Assembly (NCBI GenBank): GCA_009842375.1 | Contig: VYFM01000191.1 | Coordinates: 1 to 6,353 of the forward strand | Length of the DNA: 6,353 nt | From: Candidatus Poribacteria bacterium | GTDB taxonomy: Bacteria; Poribacteria; WGA-4E; WGA-3G | Direction of reading: 5' to 3' | Part shown: one piece after another, positions 1 to 6,269 of the stretch | Layout of the letters: the number at the start of each line of letters is the position of its first letter | Numbering within the stretch: position 1 is the stretch's first letter | Program-made: the position numbers and the translations under genes | Notes under the pieces: generated by a model | Databases searched by the model: none | The model's input: the letters and a program-made list of their open reading frames with translations, nothing else | What the model was told of the DNA's origin: nothing

Positions 1-2
1 TA

Positions 3-515
3 GAAACAGCCGGAAACGATTTAGAAACACTTGAAAAATCACTAAATGAACTTGAAGCAACACTTCAAAACGTAGAAACTGTTGAGACAAATAACGATAT
101 AATTGATGAAACCACTGAGGAAAGACAACTCTTTGACGATAAATCTTACAAACTTGATGCGATACTTGTCCGAGTCAGAATGAAAGAATGCAACCTTGCC
201 ATCACTGACTTACAAGAAAAAATCGGGGTTGCATATCGAACCCTTATCCGATGGCTCAACAATGACGACTTCCCACGACATCGCAACCTTGTTAAACTTG
301 CAGATGTTTTAGATCTTGAACCCCATCAACTTGTCGTCAGATGGAGAGGATTCACCATTCCCCGTCCTAATGAAAGCAGTGACACACTTCGTTATATCCA
401 AAGACGCATCGAGACAATCGTTGCACAAATCCTTGAAGACAAGGAAACATCAAAGGAGATAAAACTTGACGCACTCGTCAAATATCACAACATCCTTCTC
501 AAAGCAACAAAATGA
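3..515 (+). CDS. Partial gene: coiled-coil plus Cro/C1-type (XRE) helix-turn-helix protein, 3' part
   Basis: The frame is open from the first bases of the window to the TGA at 513-515, giving 170 visible residues with the true start upstream. The ATG at 180 is not a convincing start: it has no Shine-Dalgarno and the frame continues upstream through plausible coding sequence. The first ~45 visible residues are acidic and Leu/Glu/Asn-rich (ETLEKSLNELEATLQ), consistent with a coiled coil or flexible linker. Visible residues ~50-113 fit a five-helix Cro/C1 fold: a helix near LDAILVRVRMKE, then ITDLQEKIG, the turn VAY, a recognition helix near RTLIRWLNN, and the closing NLVKLADVLDLEPHQLV. The last ~50 residues are predicted helical (IQRRIETIVAQILE) and unrecognised. 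The fold suggests DNA binding, but the target and role are unknown; it could be a host, plasmid or prophage regulator. The gene is convergent with the B12-regulated operon and has no visible functional link to it. The helix-turn-helix is well supported; the function is not. Confidence 0.75.
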   Translation, partial: ETAGNDLETLEKSLNELEATLQNVETVETNNDIIDETTEERQLFDDKSYKLDAILVRVRMKECNLAITDLQEKIGVAYRTLIRWLNNDDFPRHRNLVKLADVLDLEPHQLVVRWRGFTIPRPNESSDTLRYIQRRIETIVAQILEDKETSKEIKLDALVKYHNILLKATK

Positions 516-582
516 AGCACCACACATCATAAGATCAGAACTATAGTGAGATTTGAAAAAATGGACATTTACTTTGCCCTAT

Positions 583-610
583 CGCGTTTATATTCGCGCA
601 ATACATTGCG
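583..610. repeat. Two overlapping inverted repeats downstream of the helix-turn-helix gene
   Basis: CGCG at 583-586 pairs with CGCG at 595-598 across an 8-base AT loop. CGCAAT at 597-602 pairs with ATTGCG at 605-610, which works as a 5-bp stem with a 4-base loop. The two hairpins share bases 597-598, so only one can form fully at a time. No T-run follows on the plus strand, so a Rho-independent terminator is not supported. Transcript-end stabilisation for the upstream gene is possible. Confidence 0.4.
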
Positions 611-643
611 TCTCGGACATCCTGTAGGAGCGACATGGTAGCA

Positions 644-660
644 GGCACGCTCCGCGTGCC
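644..660. repeat. Perfect short palindrome GGCACGC-TCC-GCGTGCC (REP-like)
   Basis: GGCACGC at 644-650 is perfectly complementary to GCGTGCC at 654-660 with a 3-base loop, and is preceded by the tract TGTAGGAGCGACATGGTAGC (623-642). Compact GC-rich hairpins of this form in an AT-richer intergenic setting are typical of dispersed REP/BIME-like elements. A single copy lies in this window, so dispersal cannot be shown here. Confidence 0.5.
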
Positions 661-752
661 ATCCGCCTAATAGTGAGAATCGTAGGTTGGTTAAGTTTAC
701 GAAACCCTTGCGTATCAATTTAATGAAATGAATCCACTCTTATGATTGTATA

Positions 753-865
753 GCCCCAGTGGGACGATAAGTGTATAGAATAGGGGCAACAAACTATATT
801 GCGCCTCAGGGGAGCGATATATGTATATGAGTCCCAAAATGGGTATAAATATATATATCAGTCTG
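753..865. repeat. Cluster of three degenerate REP-like units of about 33 bases
   Basis: Three similar stretches follow each other: 753-786 beginning GCCCCAGTGGGACGATAAGT, 803-835 beginning GCCTCAGGGGAGCGATATAT, and 831-863 beginning GTCCCAAAATGGGTATAAAT. Each has a short C-run/G-run hairpin head (CCCAGTGGG, CCTCAGG, CCCAAAATGGG) followed by an AT-rich GATA/GTATA tail. In addition GCCCC at 753-757 is complementary to GGGGC at 783-787. The element sits directly downstream of the minus-strand operon, where it could act as a transcript-end structure. No transposase is present. Confidence 0.45.
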
Positions 866-880
866 ATGAATTTGTCAAAA

Positions 881-2533
881 TCAATACAACACATGCACCC
901 GATTCTTACCACGCAAAGTCTCATCGGGCATAACAATCGACATCTCAACAATAGCAATAAGCGAACCATCACCACGAATAGCAAGCGTATCATAAGGAAG
1001 CTGTCCCTCCGTACGATAGGTATACAGATATTTCGCTAACCCACTACCCTCAGCAGTCAAATCAAACACCGAAACACCATGCAGACTCTCATTCGGATTT
1101 TGACTCCGTTTAGATACAGCCAACGCAGCATAACGACCTTCAGAATCAATCCGTAAACCTTGTGGCATATTCTCAAGTTTCCACTGCCAAATCTTTTCAC
1201 CACGCCACGTATGAGCAAAAACCGTCATCCCATTAGGATGCAACGTAGAAGGACGTTGCGCACCCTTCTGAAGATGATATGGAATATACGTATCCCCAGT
1301 AACGAAGATGGCAGCATCATTTGTCGCGCCAATAGTCCCAGTTGTTGCAATAATCGGCACACCACTTACCTCCAGAGGTGTCGCCAAATTCTGTTGCCAT
1401 ATAGGTTTTGGTCGGTTTACATCAAATATGTAAGCACGTCCATCATCCGTTGTAACGTTTACAAACTTACCATCACCAGACATACTGACACCACGCCAGA
1501 AAGTAACACCCTCAAAATACGGAGTGAGTGGCTCAATATCTGAATGCCATTTTTCAGTTCCTGTCTCCACATCAAGCACAGTAAGCCTTCCATTGCCTTT
1601 GCCACTCTCATCTATAACAAGCGCAAGTGTATTTCCATCAGCACTCACATCAAACCAACGGTATATCTTCTCAGTAGCACCTTCACTGGGGTATTTCCAT
1701 GTAACATTCCCTGTCTTCGCTTCAAACCGATAAAGCATCGATCGCTTCTCAGCAATCTCGTTCTGTGTCCAAGAATGCACACCAGATACCAACAGATCAC
1801 CATTAGAAAGTGTCCGCATGCATGACTGACCCGGATAACTCACCCACGCATACACACTGTCCGGATTATTCGGAGTAGAGGTCTCAATATCATCTGCTGT
1901 TCGGTATTTCCAGCGCAGTTGCGGGGTTTCCCCTGTCAGGTCATAGCAGTAGATAAAGCCATCCGCAGCTTGTTCACCGACATACAGCAGCGAACTATCA
2001 GGACTAAATGCAATATGTCTGATATAACCTTCCGATATGCGTGTTTTCCAAACCTCTTCACCAGTCATCGGATGCAGAATAGCGATATGCCCTCTATCCG
2101 TTGCGACAACAAGTTGTGTTGTCTCCGCATCATTACTAAAAGCAATCGCAGTCGGTTTAGCAGGTTGACGTAGATTCTCCATCAACGACAAAAGACCATC
2201 TAACTCTATCGTTCTGATAAGATACGATACAGGTTTTAGCGGTGATGCAGCATTTATTACAGTCTTTCCTATACGAAAACGATAATCTGTCCTTGGATGC
2301 CACGAATATTTCAGCAGAACACGTTTCTCATCTATTTTATAGATCGGTACCGCATTAAATGATGATGTATTCTGTTCGGTAGCAACTTCAATCTTTGAGT
2401 TTAGTTCATCTTTTGTTTCAGCTTCAAGCACAACACCTGTTCTTACCCAGACAACATTCAATTCTGCTACCACTGTCGCACAAGGTAAGATAAACAGCAA
2501 TAATAGAAAACAATAAATTCGGCTCAATTTCAT
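881..2533 (-). CDS. Secreted PQQ/WD40-like beta-propeller protein, third gene of the B12-riboswitch operon
   Basis: This 550-residue protein starts at the ATG at 2533, seven bases after a GAGGAA Shine-Dalgarno; a GTG at 2548 overlaps that site and is rejected. Residues 1-23 form a signal peptide (positive KLSR, then a Leu-rich core ending near TVVA), so the product is exported. Residues ~25-120 are a separate N-terminal region, not recognised. From ~125 to 550 there are repeated propeller blades: AIAFSNDAETTQLVVATDRG with MTGEEVWK; IRHIAFSPDSSLLYVG; EAKTGNVTWKY; FDVSADGNTLALV with LDVETGTEKW; GVSMSGDGKFVNVTTDDG; RIDSEGRYAALAVS; and LAIRGDGSLIAIVE. The D-x-x-TG-x-x-x-W pattern is typical of PQQ/quinoprotein-like blades, but I see no evidence that it is a PQQ dehydrogenase; a binding or scaffold role is likelier. 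It lies 40 bases after gene B and is probably co-transcribed. Whether it binds corrinoid or a partner protein is unknown. Confidence 0.85.
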   Translation of the reverse strand: MKLSRIYCFLLLLFILPCATVVAELNVVWVRTGVVLEAETKDELNSKIEVATEQNTSSFNAVPIYKIDEKRVLLKYSWHPRTDYRFRIGKTVINAASPLKPVSYLIRTIELDGLLSLMENLRQPAKPTAIAFSNDAETTQLVVATDRGHIAILHPMTGEEVWKTRISEGYIRHIAFSPDSSLLYVGEQAADGFIYCYDLTGETPQLRWKYRTADDIETSTPNNPDSVYAWVSYPGQSCMRTLSNGDLLVSGVHSWTQNEIAEKRSMLYRFEAKTGNVTWKYPSEGATEKIYRWFDVSADGNTLALVIDESGKGNGRLTVLDVETGTEKWHSDIEPLTPYFEGVTFWRGVSMSGDGKFVNVTTDDGRAYIFDVNRPKPIWQQNLATPLEVSGVPIIATTGTIGATNDAAIFVTGDTYIPYHLQKGAQRPSTLHPNGMTVFAHTWRGEKIWQWKLENMPQGLRIDSEGRYAALAVSKRSQNPNESLHGVSVFDLTAEGSGLAKYLYTYRTEGQLPYDTLAIRGDGSLIAIVEMSIVMPDETLRGKNRVHVLY

Positions 2534-2540
2534 TATAATA

Positions 2541-2546
2541 TTCCTC
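2541..2546 (-). promoter_or_regulatory. Shine-Dalgarno deciding the start of the third operon gene
   Basis: On the minus strand GAGGAA is followed by seven bases (TATTATA) and then ATG at 2533-2531. The alternative GTG start at 2548-2546 would include this site within the coding sequence and would add five residues before the signal peptide. The ATG is therefore preferred. Confidence 0.75.
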
Positions 2547-2573
2547 ACAATATAAAGACTATAGACAACATTC

Positions 2574-4481
2574 CTAATCCGCTACACGCCACAAACCGCG
2601 TCCCAATCTCGCGCCGAGTAACACACCGATAAATGTATACGCAAACCCCTCAACAAATATACGTAACCATACATACCAATCTGCAAAAAAGAGGCGGTAG
2701 AATAGAATAGAGAGTTGAAAATCAACATAAACAGCAATCGCATCACAGATACCCAAAACAAGTGCCCAAGCAAGCAAACCACGTCTCCGAACAAGCAAAA
2801 ATCCTGTCTCCAATAGTAATATACTCGTGCCTGTGTAGATAATCGTCATCGGAGTGAAAAGACCGAATGTGACACCACCAAGAAGCAAACGCACCGCAGA
2901 TACGATCAGGATTACACCACCCTTTATATGGCTATGACCTCGTTCCGCGTTTTCTCTCGGCGTTCCATAAATATAGATGAGCAACGCAGTGAGCAACGCA
3001 TAATAGAGTGTTTCATTAATCAACCCAGTTATTAAAACAGAGACAGGTCCGAAAATGACACGAATGAGGTTCAAAAATAGGGTTGATGGAACTACGACAG
3101 CAACGAATATCGTTGTGCCAAATAACGCAATGACAATGAGCTGCTTAGTGGAGAAGCGGGTAAAGAATTGACGGTGAAACCGAAGCAGAACCACCAATCC
3201 AATGCAACTCGCAAAAATTGCCAATCCACTCACATAAAGTGCCTGCCGGTTAGGAACGATGGTATGTAAAGGTCTTTTAGCACTGAGAACAGTTGTATCA
3301 CTACCCCATATCTTCACCACAATCTCACGTTCATATTCACCTGCTTCAGCCAATTGCGGATGAAAATAGATAGGCAAAGAGATAGACGTTAATTCTCCAC
3401 CCGGCAAACTCGCAAAACTAATGCTACGATCTGTACCAGCATTCACTGCATCCGGTGGAGCAAGAAATGGTACCGCCTTTCCAGTAATCACATCACGGTT
3501 GATTGATGAAACTACCACATGAATAGTATCTTCACCCGTGTTATTAATACGAACTGTCTGATAACTGATAGGAGTATATTCATCCGTTTGCTGTGTTTCA
3601 AGCCAACTAAACAATGGTCGCGGATGATATATAGCATTTTCCCTTTGTCTCGTATCCACTATCCCTACCGCATCCGTAGGCATATCAATTGATGCAATAG
3701 AAATATGTTCTACAATCTCAGGAACAGAGGCTACACGTAATTGAACCTCTGCTTTCTGTTCCCATGTTTCCCCATCAGCAGTTGTCCAGCGGACAATCCC
3801 CGATATACTTTGAATATCAGTTGTATTGGTTGGACTTGTTGGAAAATGAGGTATATTTATTTTCAGTTCACGATACCACACTTCCGATGCAACTTTAAAC
3901 ACATCGGTTGTTGAAAGACAAGTTTGTTCATCCGTAGTTACTGTCTCCCATCCTGCTAAAGTATGATTGATGTCAAGAGATGACGGTATACATAATTCTA
4001 TATCAAAAGTAGCAGGAACATTTCCGTTTGTTACAATGACAGTCGCAGTCATCACACTTCCTTGCAGAAGCAAAGCTTTCTGATTGCCACCCATTTGTCT
4101 TTGTTTTTCCGATCTCATTGCAGCACCATAAGGGATAGCAATCTCGAAATTACCGCGAGCATATTTAAACGGGGCAGTCACCGTTTCAATGAATACCTTT
4201 CCTGAGAGTATAGTCGCTTCAAATCTGTAGGTTTCCTCTTCCTGCCATTCAAAATAGAGTGATTCTGTTTGGCGCGGTTGCACAGGAAAATCGAGTTGAG
4301 CAACCACTGTTCCATCGGAATTGTAGGCAGTTACTTGCTTTATCGGTGTTGGGTTTTCAAACTGCACTTTAGCACCTAATGAAAAAAAGGTAATCTGCCA
4401 TGATAGCGGTTCTTCTGGTTTCTCTTGTGTGCAACCAATACAGAATATCGGAAGAAGAAACAGAAACCCCCATTTCCTCAT
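2574..4481 (-). CDS. Probable lipoprotein fused to an ECF-transporter S-component-like membrane domain
   Basis: This 635-residue protein starts at the ATG at 4481, nine bases after GAGGG. Residues 1-17 resemble a lipoprotein signal (RKWGFLFLLPIFCIGC, then TQEKPEEP); the -3 Cys makes the lipobox non-classical. Residues ~25-410 are an extracytoplasmic beta-rich region, probably several Ig-like sandwiches, with no family recognised. Residues ~414-434 form one membrane helix followed by basic RFHRQFFTRFSTK, placing the next part on the cytoplasmic side. Residues ~445-630 have about six hydrophobic segments and the look of ECF S components (YkoE/CbrT-like): FGPVSVLITGL, GGVTFGLFTPMTIIYTGTS, LLETGFLLVRRR, and a C-terminal IGVLLGARLGRGL. 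S components have both termini inside, matching this topology. They bind a vitamin and dock on EcfT plus two ATPases. The B12 riboswitch suggests corrinoid as ligand; cobalt, or thiamine as for YkoE, is less likely. EcfT and EcfA are not in the window. Membrane lipoprotein is fairly sure; S component is probable. Confidence 0.7.
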   Translation of the reverse strand: MRKWGFLFLLPIFCIGCTQEKPEEPLSWQITFFSLGAKVQFENPTPIKQVTAYNSDGTVVAQLDFPVQPRQTESLYFEWQEEETYRFEATILSGKVFIETVTAPFKYARGNFEIAIPYGAAMRSEKQRQMGGNQKALLLQGSVMTATVIVTNGNVPATFDIELCIPSSLDINHTLAGWETVTTDEQTCLSTTDVFKVASEVWYRELKINIPHFPTSPTNTTDIQSISGIVRWTTADGETWEQKAEVQLRVASVPEIVEHISIASIDMPTDAVGIVDTRQRENAIYHPRPLFSWLETQQTDEYTPISYQTVRINNTGEDTIHVVVSSINRDVITGKAVPFLAPPDAVNAGTDRSISFASLPGGELTSISLPIYFHPQLAEAGEYEREIVVKIWGSDTTVLSAKRPLHTIVPNRQALYVSGLAIFASCIGLVVLLRFHRQFFTRFSTKQLIVIALFGTTIFVAVVVPSTLFLNLIRVIFGPVSVLITGLINETLYYALLTALLIYIYGTPRENAERGHSHIKGGVILIVSAVRLLLGGVTFGLFTPMTIIYTGTSILLLETGFLLVRRRGLLAWALVLGICDAIAVYVDFQLSILFYRLFFADWYVWLRIFVEGFAYTFIGVLLGARLGRGLWRVAD

Positions 4482-4541
4482 AACAGACTACCCTCAATTT
4501 TAATCCATGTTTCTACGGTGGACACGGTTACCTAACCGAAT

Positions 4542-5840
4542 CTAAAAATGTTGAGCAACTTTGACTAAGTCTAAGATATTAACCTCGCCATCCTCATTAA
4601 CATCACCTACTAAACCAGGACCGGTTTTACCGAAATCCTGCGCGACAAGAACAAGGTCCTTTATATCAATAAACCCATCATCATTCACATCTTCATTCCG
4701 TGGCACAATTTGGGCAAGTGCTACTTCATCGGTACCGTGCCCCAATTGATAAGTACTGACCAGTGTCTCATCTGGTCCCATCACGAGCATGGTAGACATT
4801 CCACCACCCGTCCAGTCAGGTTTCGTAATGTAAAGGTTACCATCATCACCAAAGGTCATTCCAGAACCACCAGCAAACTCCTCTAACGTATTATCTTTGT
4901 CACGAATCCAATCTTGTGATGGGACATCGTAGATAAGCAAACCCCGATTAAGCCATCCACCTTGGATAAACAACTGCTTCTGTGAATTAATCGCAAAAGA
5001 ACCTGGAGTCATCTGAAGATCAATTGTTTTGATGATTTCATCAGTTGTCGTATCAATAAAGACAAGTTCCCCGGATATGTCGTTATAGTTCCCTGTTGTC
5101 TTTACAATAACTGTGGACTCACTATCATTGAGAATACTACCAGCATTGATAGGCATTGCAATAGTCTTCACCACCGAATCTGTCTCTGTATCTATGACAG
5201 AAACAGTACTTTGATGATAGATGGACCTACCAGCTTCCGCATCCCACTCCCAAGCAGGATTAGTCACGTATGCTTTCCCATTAAGAATTGTAATACCGGT
5301 CGTTTTGTTGAATGATGGATCCGTTATGATTTTAGACACACTACGACTACCGATGTTGATAACATGCACCTGATGCGAATTATCGCAGGTAACATACATC
5401 TTGTTCGAGTTAACAAGCGCGAGACTTTGTGGATAAACCCCAGACGGCAAAGTTATCACACCGACAATCTCACGCCGTTCAAGATTAACGATTAAAATGC
5501 TGTCGTGGGAGGGGAGAGAAAGCCAATCAAAATTTGATATATACGCATGATGACCATGAATAAGAATATCACTTGGAACACCACCGATAGAAATGACTTC
5601 CCTATCAACAGCCAGATTCAGATTCGGTTCATCCAAATCTATAATTGATAGGGAAGAGGTGATATCCCAATCATCCTTATCCAACGCGTTTAAAACAACC
5701 GCAAGATTCTGAACTTCTGTTTGTGCAAAGGCAGTGTTGAAGAAAAGTGTGAAAAGTATCGCACCAATCAACAGGAATGAAAGCACATTGTGATTTATAC
5801 CGAACGGGAGTTGTCGCCTAAAGCAAAAAAATCTGTTCAT
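4542..5840 (-). CDS. Secreted YVTN/YncE-like 7-bladed beta-propeller with C-terminal dockerin, first gene of the B12-riboswitch operon
   Basis: This 432-residue protein starts at the ATG at 5840, four bases after GGAGGT; earlier in-frame ATGs (5906, 5879) lie before or inside the leader terminator hairpin and are rejected. Residues 1-39 are a signal peptide with a long basic n-region, a hydrophobic core (VLSFLLIGAILFTLFF) and an AFA cleavage site before Gln40. Residues ~60-380 carry about seven blades with the YVTN signature: HAYISNFD, KMYVTCDN, KAYVTNPA, TVIVKTTG, LFIQGG, LYITKPD, and a last blade probably closed with the N-terminal strand SLSIIDLD. Residues 384-432 form a dockerin type I with two calcium-loop repeats (DVNDDGFIDIKDLV and DVNEDGEVNILDLV, each followed by VAQ-x-F). 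Dockerins dock onto cohesins, so the protein may be surface-tethered. Bacteroides BtuG is a propeller of this broad class that binds cobalamin; with the riboswitch just upstream, a corrinoid-capture role is inferred. The residues that bind corrinoid in BtuG cannot be checked by eye. Confidence 0.88.
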   Translation of the reverse strand: MNRFFCFRRQLPFGINHNVLSFLLIGAILFTLFFNTAFAQTEVQNLAVVLNALDKDDWDITSSLSIIDLDEPNLNLAVDREVISIGGVPSDILIHGHHAYISNFDWLSLPSHDSILIVNLERREIVGVITLPSGVYPQSLALVNSNKMYVTCDNSHQVHVINIGSRSVSKIITDPSFNKTTGITILNGKAYVTNPAWEWDAEAGRSIYHQSTVSVIDTETDSVVKTIAMPINAGSILNDSESTVIVKTTGNYNDISGELVFIDTTTDEIIKTIDLQMTPGSFAINSQKQLFIQGGWLNRGLLIYDVPSQDWIRDKDNTLEEFAGGSGMTFGDDGNLYITKPDWTGGGMSTMLVMGPDETLVSTYQLGHGTDEVALAQIVPRNEDVNDDGFIDIKDLVLVAQDFGKTGPGLVGDVNEDGEVNILDLVKVAQHF

Positions 5841-5844
5841 TAAT

Positions 5845-5850
5845 ACCTCC
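5845..5850 (-). promoter_or_regulatory. Shine-Dalgarno GGAGGT deciding the start of the propeller-dockerin gene
   Basis: GGAGGT on the minus strand lies four bases before the ATG at 5840-5838. It is 11 bases downstream of the leader U-rich tract, so it stays accessible whichever leader fold forms. This points to control by transcription termination rather than by hiding the ribosome site. Confidence 0.75.
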
Positions 5851-5860
5851 GTAATGAAAC

Positions 5861-5893
5861 AAGAAACCCCTGCTTTCATTGAAAAGACAGGGG
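5861..5893 (-). terminator. Rho-independent terminator-like hairpin in the riboswitch expression platform
   Basis: In the minus-strand RNA, CCCCUG (5893-5888) pairs with CAGGGG (5872-5867). The stem extends through CUUUUC with GAAAG, with one or two bulged U, around a short AAU loop. The stem is followed by UUUCUUGUUU. A strong GC-based stem plus a U-rich tract between a B12 riboswitch and the first start codon fits an intrinsic terminator used when cobalamin is bound. The U-tract is interrupted by C and G, so efficiency may be moderate. Confidence 0.65.
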
Positions 5894-5987
5894 AAAGGCA
5901 ACACACTCTGAAATGTAATCCTGTAATACTGTGTAGTTCGTCGGTTTATGCTGAATTTGACAGGATATTGCTGTGTTCTGTTCCACC

Positions 5988-6006
5988 GCTTTCCCGCGAA
6001 AGCAGA
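5988..6006 (-). promoter_or_regulatory. Leader hairpin whose 5' arm can alternatively pair with the terminator 3' arm (candidate antiterminator)
   Basis: In the minus-strand RNA, GCUUUC (6003-5998) and GAAAGC (5993-5988) form a local hairpin with a GCGG loop. The same 5' segment, CUGCUUUC (6005-5998), is exactly complementary to GAAAGCAG (5877-5870), the 3' arm of the downstream terminator. Flanking U-G pairs extend this to ten pairs. Forming that long-range helix would break both the local hairpin and the terminator, which is the arrangement expected of an antiterminator. The segment lies about 12 bases after the 3' strand of riboswitch helix P1. Confidence 0.5.
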
Positions 6007-6017
6007 CGCGTGAAACT

Positions 6018-6244
6018 CGATCCAGGCAGGTCTCCTGACTTCCGATCTTCTAACGTAGCATACAAACACAACTTACACTACAAAATCCGCTATACCTTCC
6101 CATCAACCGTTGACAGTGGTCTTTACAGCGGAAATTCCTATTTGAGGAATTAATCGTTTACAGTGGCGGGGCCGTGGCGGAATCTCACCGCGCTTCCCTA
6201 TTCTCCGGGGTTTATCGCAACTTTTGCGACCGGCACCTGAACCG
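6018..6244 (-). ncRNA. Cobalamin (adenosylcobalamin/B12) riboswitch
   Basis: The minus strand holds the conserved B12-aptamer elements in the right order. GGUGCC (6237-6232) comes near the 5' end. Then come GAAUAGGGAAGC (6204-6193) and GGUGAGAUUCCGCC (6189-6176). The core ACGGCCCCGCCACUGUAA follows (6175-6158, with GCCACUG at 6167-6161), then the B12 box AAGUCAGGAGACCUGCCU (6041-6024). CGGUUC (6244-6239) can pair with GGAUCG (6023-6018) as closing helix P1 using two G-U pairs. Between core and box lie peripheral stems, including AAUUCCU/AGGAAUU (6151-6133) and CCGCU/AGCGG (6131-6127 with 6091-6087, in minus-strand order). Its length of about 227 bases is normal for the class. By family knowledge the switch lowers expression when a cobalamin form is bound. 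It sits directly upstream of the propeller-lipoprotein operon. Confidence 0.96.
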
Positions 6245-6269
6245 TTCATATATTCAATTGTATGTAAGT

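Larger units (their letters stand above)
516..880. other. 365-base intergenic region between convergent genes, with several palindromes, no gene
   Basis: This stretch separates the stop of the helix-turn-helix gene from the stop of the minus-strand operon. Short open frames here (for example within 715-993 minus and 821-1039 plus) overlap repeats or run into the operon's last gene and have no coding character. The region holds overlapping CG-rich hairpins at 583-610, a perfect palindrome at 644-660 and a degenerate REP-like cluster at 753-865. There is no clean stem plus T-run terminator on either strand. The repeats may serve as bidirectional transcript ends, but that is inference. Confidence 0.6.

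Noticed and set aside
180..515. ATG at 180 as the real start of the helix-turn-helix gene
   Set aside because: There is no ribosome site, it would cut into the first helix of the domain, and the frame is open and coding-like back to the window edge.
753..865. CRISPR array or insertion sequence
   Set aside because: The units are degenerate, not separated by regular unique spacers, and there is no transposase or terminal inverted repeat pair.
715..1039. Short frames on both strands across the operon 3' end
   Set aside because: They consist mostly of repeat sequence or overlap the final codons of the propeller gene out of frame.
1160..2173. Several plus-strand open frames of 69 to 127 codons
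   Set aside because: They are antisense shadows of the PQQ-like propeller, with no ribosome sites and low-complexity Ser/Arg/Thr-rich translations.
2479..2484. Lipobox in the third gene (Cys18 in ILPCAT)
   Set aside because: Pro at -1 is not compatible with a lipobox, and an ordinary signal-peptidase I site (VVA) follows.
2534..2548. GTG start at 2548 for the PQQ-like propeller
   Set aside because: It overlaps the GAGGAA ribosome site serving the ATG at 2533 and adds only MRNII before the signal peptide.
2582..2794. Minus-strand 70-codon frame overlapping the end of the S-component fusion
   Set aside because: It lies in another frame of the same strand within a well-supported coding region, with a Cys/Leu/Phe-rich translation caused by the membrane-helix codons.
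4561..4749. Plus-strand 62-codon frame opposite the dockerin
   Set aside because: It is the antisense of the calcium-loop repeats; the Ser/Pro-rich translation is a composition artefact.
5841..5906. Upstream in-frame starts (5906, 5879) that would lengthen the propeller-dockerin protein by 13 to 22 residues
   Set aside because: They precede or fall inside the leader terminator hairpin, lack a Shine-Dalgarno, and would place extra residues before a normal signal peptide. The ATG at 5840 has GGAGGT four bases upstream.
5818..6069. Minus-strand open frame of 83 codons in the leader
   Set aside because: It overlaps the riboswitch B12 box, the leader hairpins and the true gene start, and its Arg-rich product has no protein-like features.
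5854..6153. Plus-strand open frame of 99 codons across the riboswitch
   Set aside because: It is antisense to a conserved RNA element, so the open frame is a by-product of the structured RNA.
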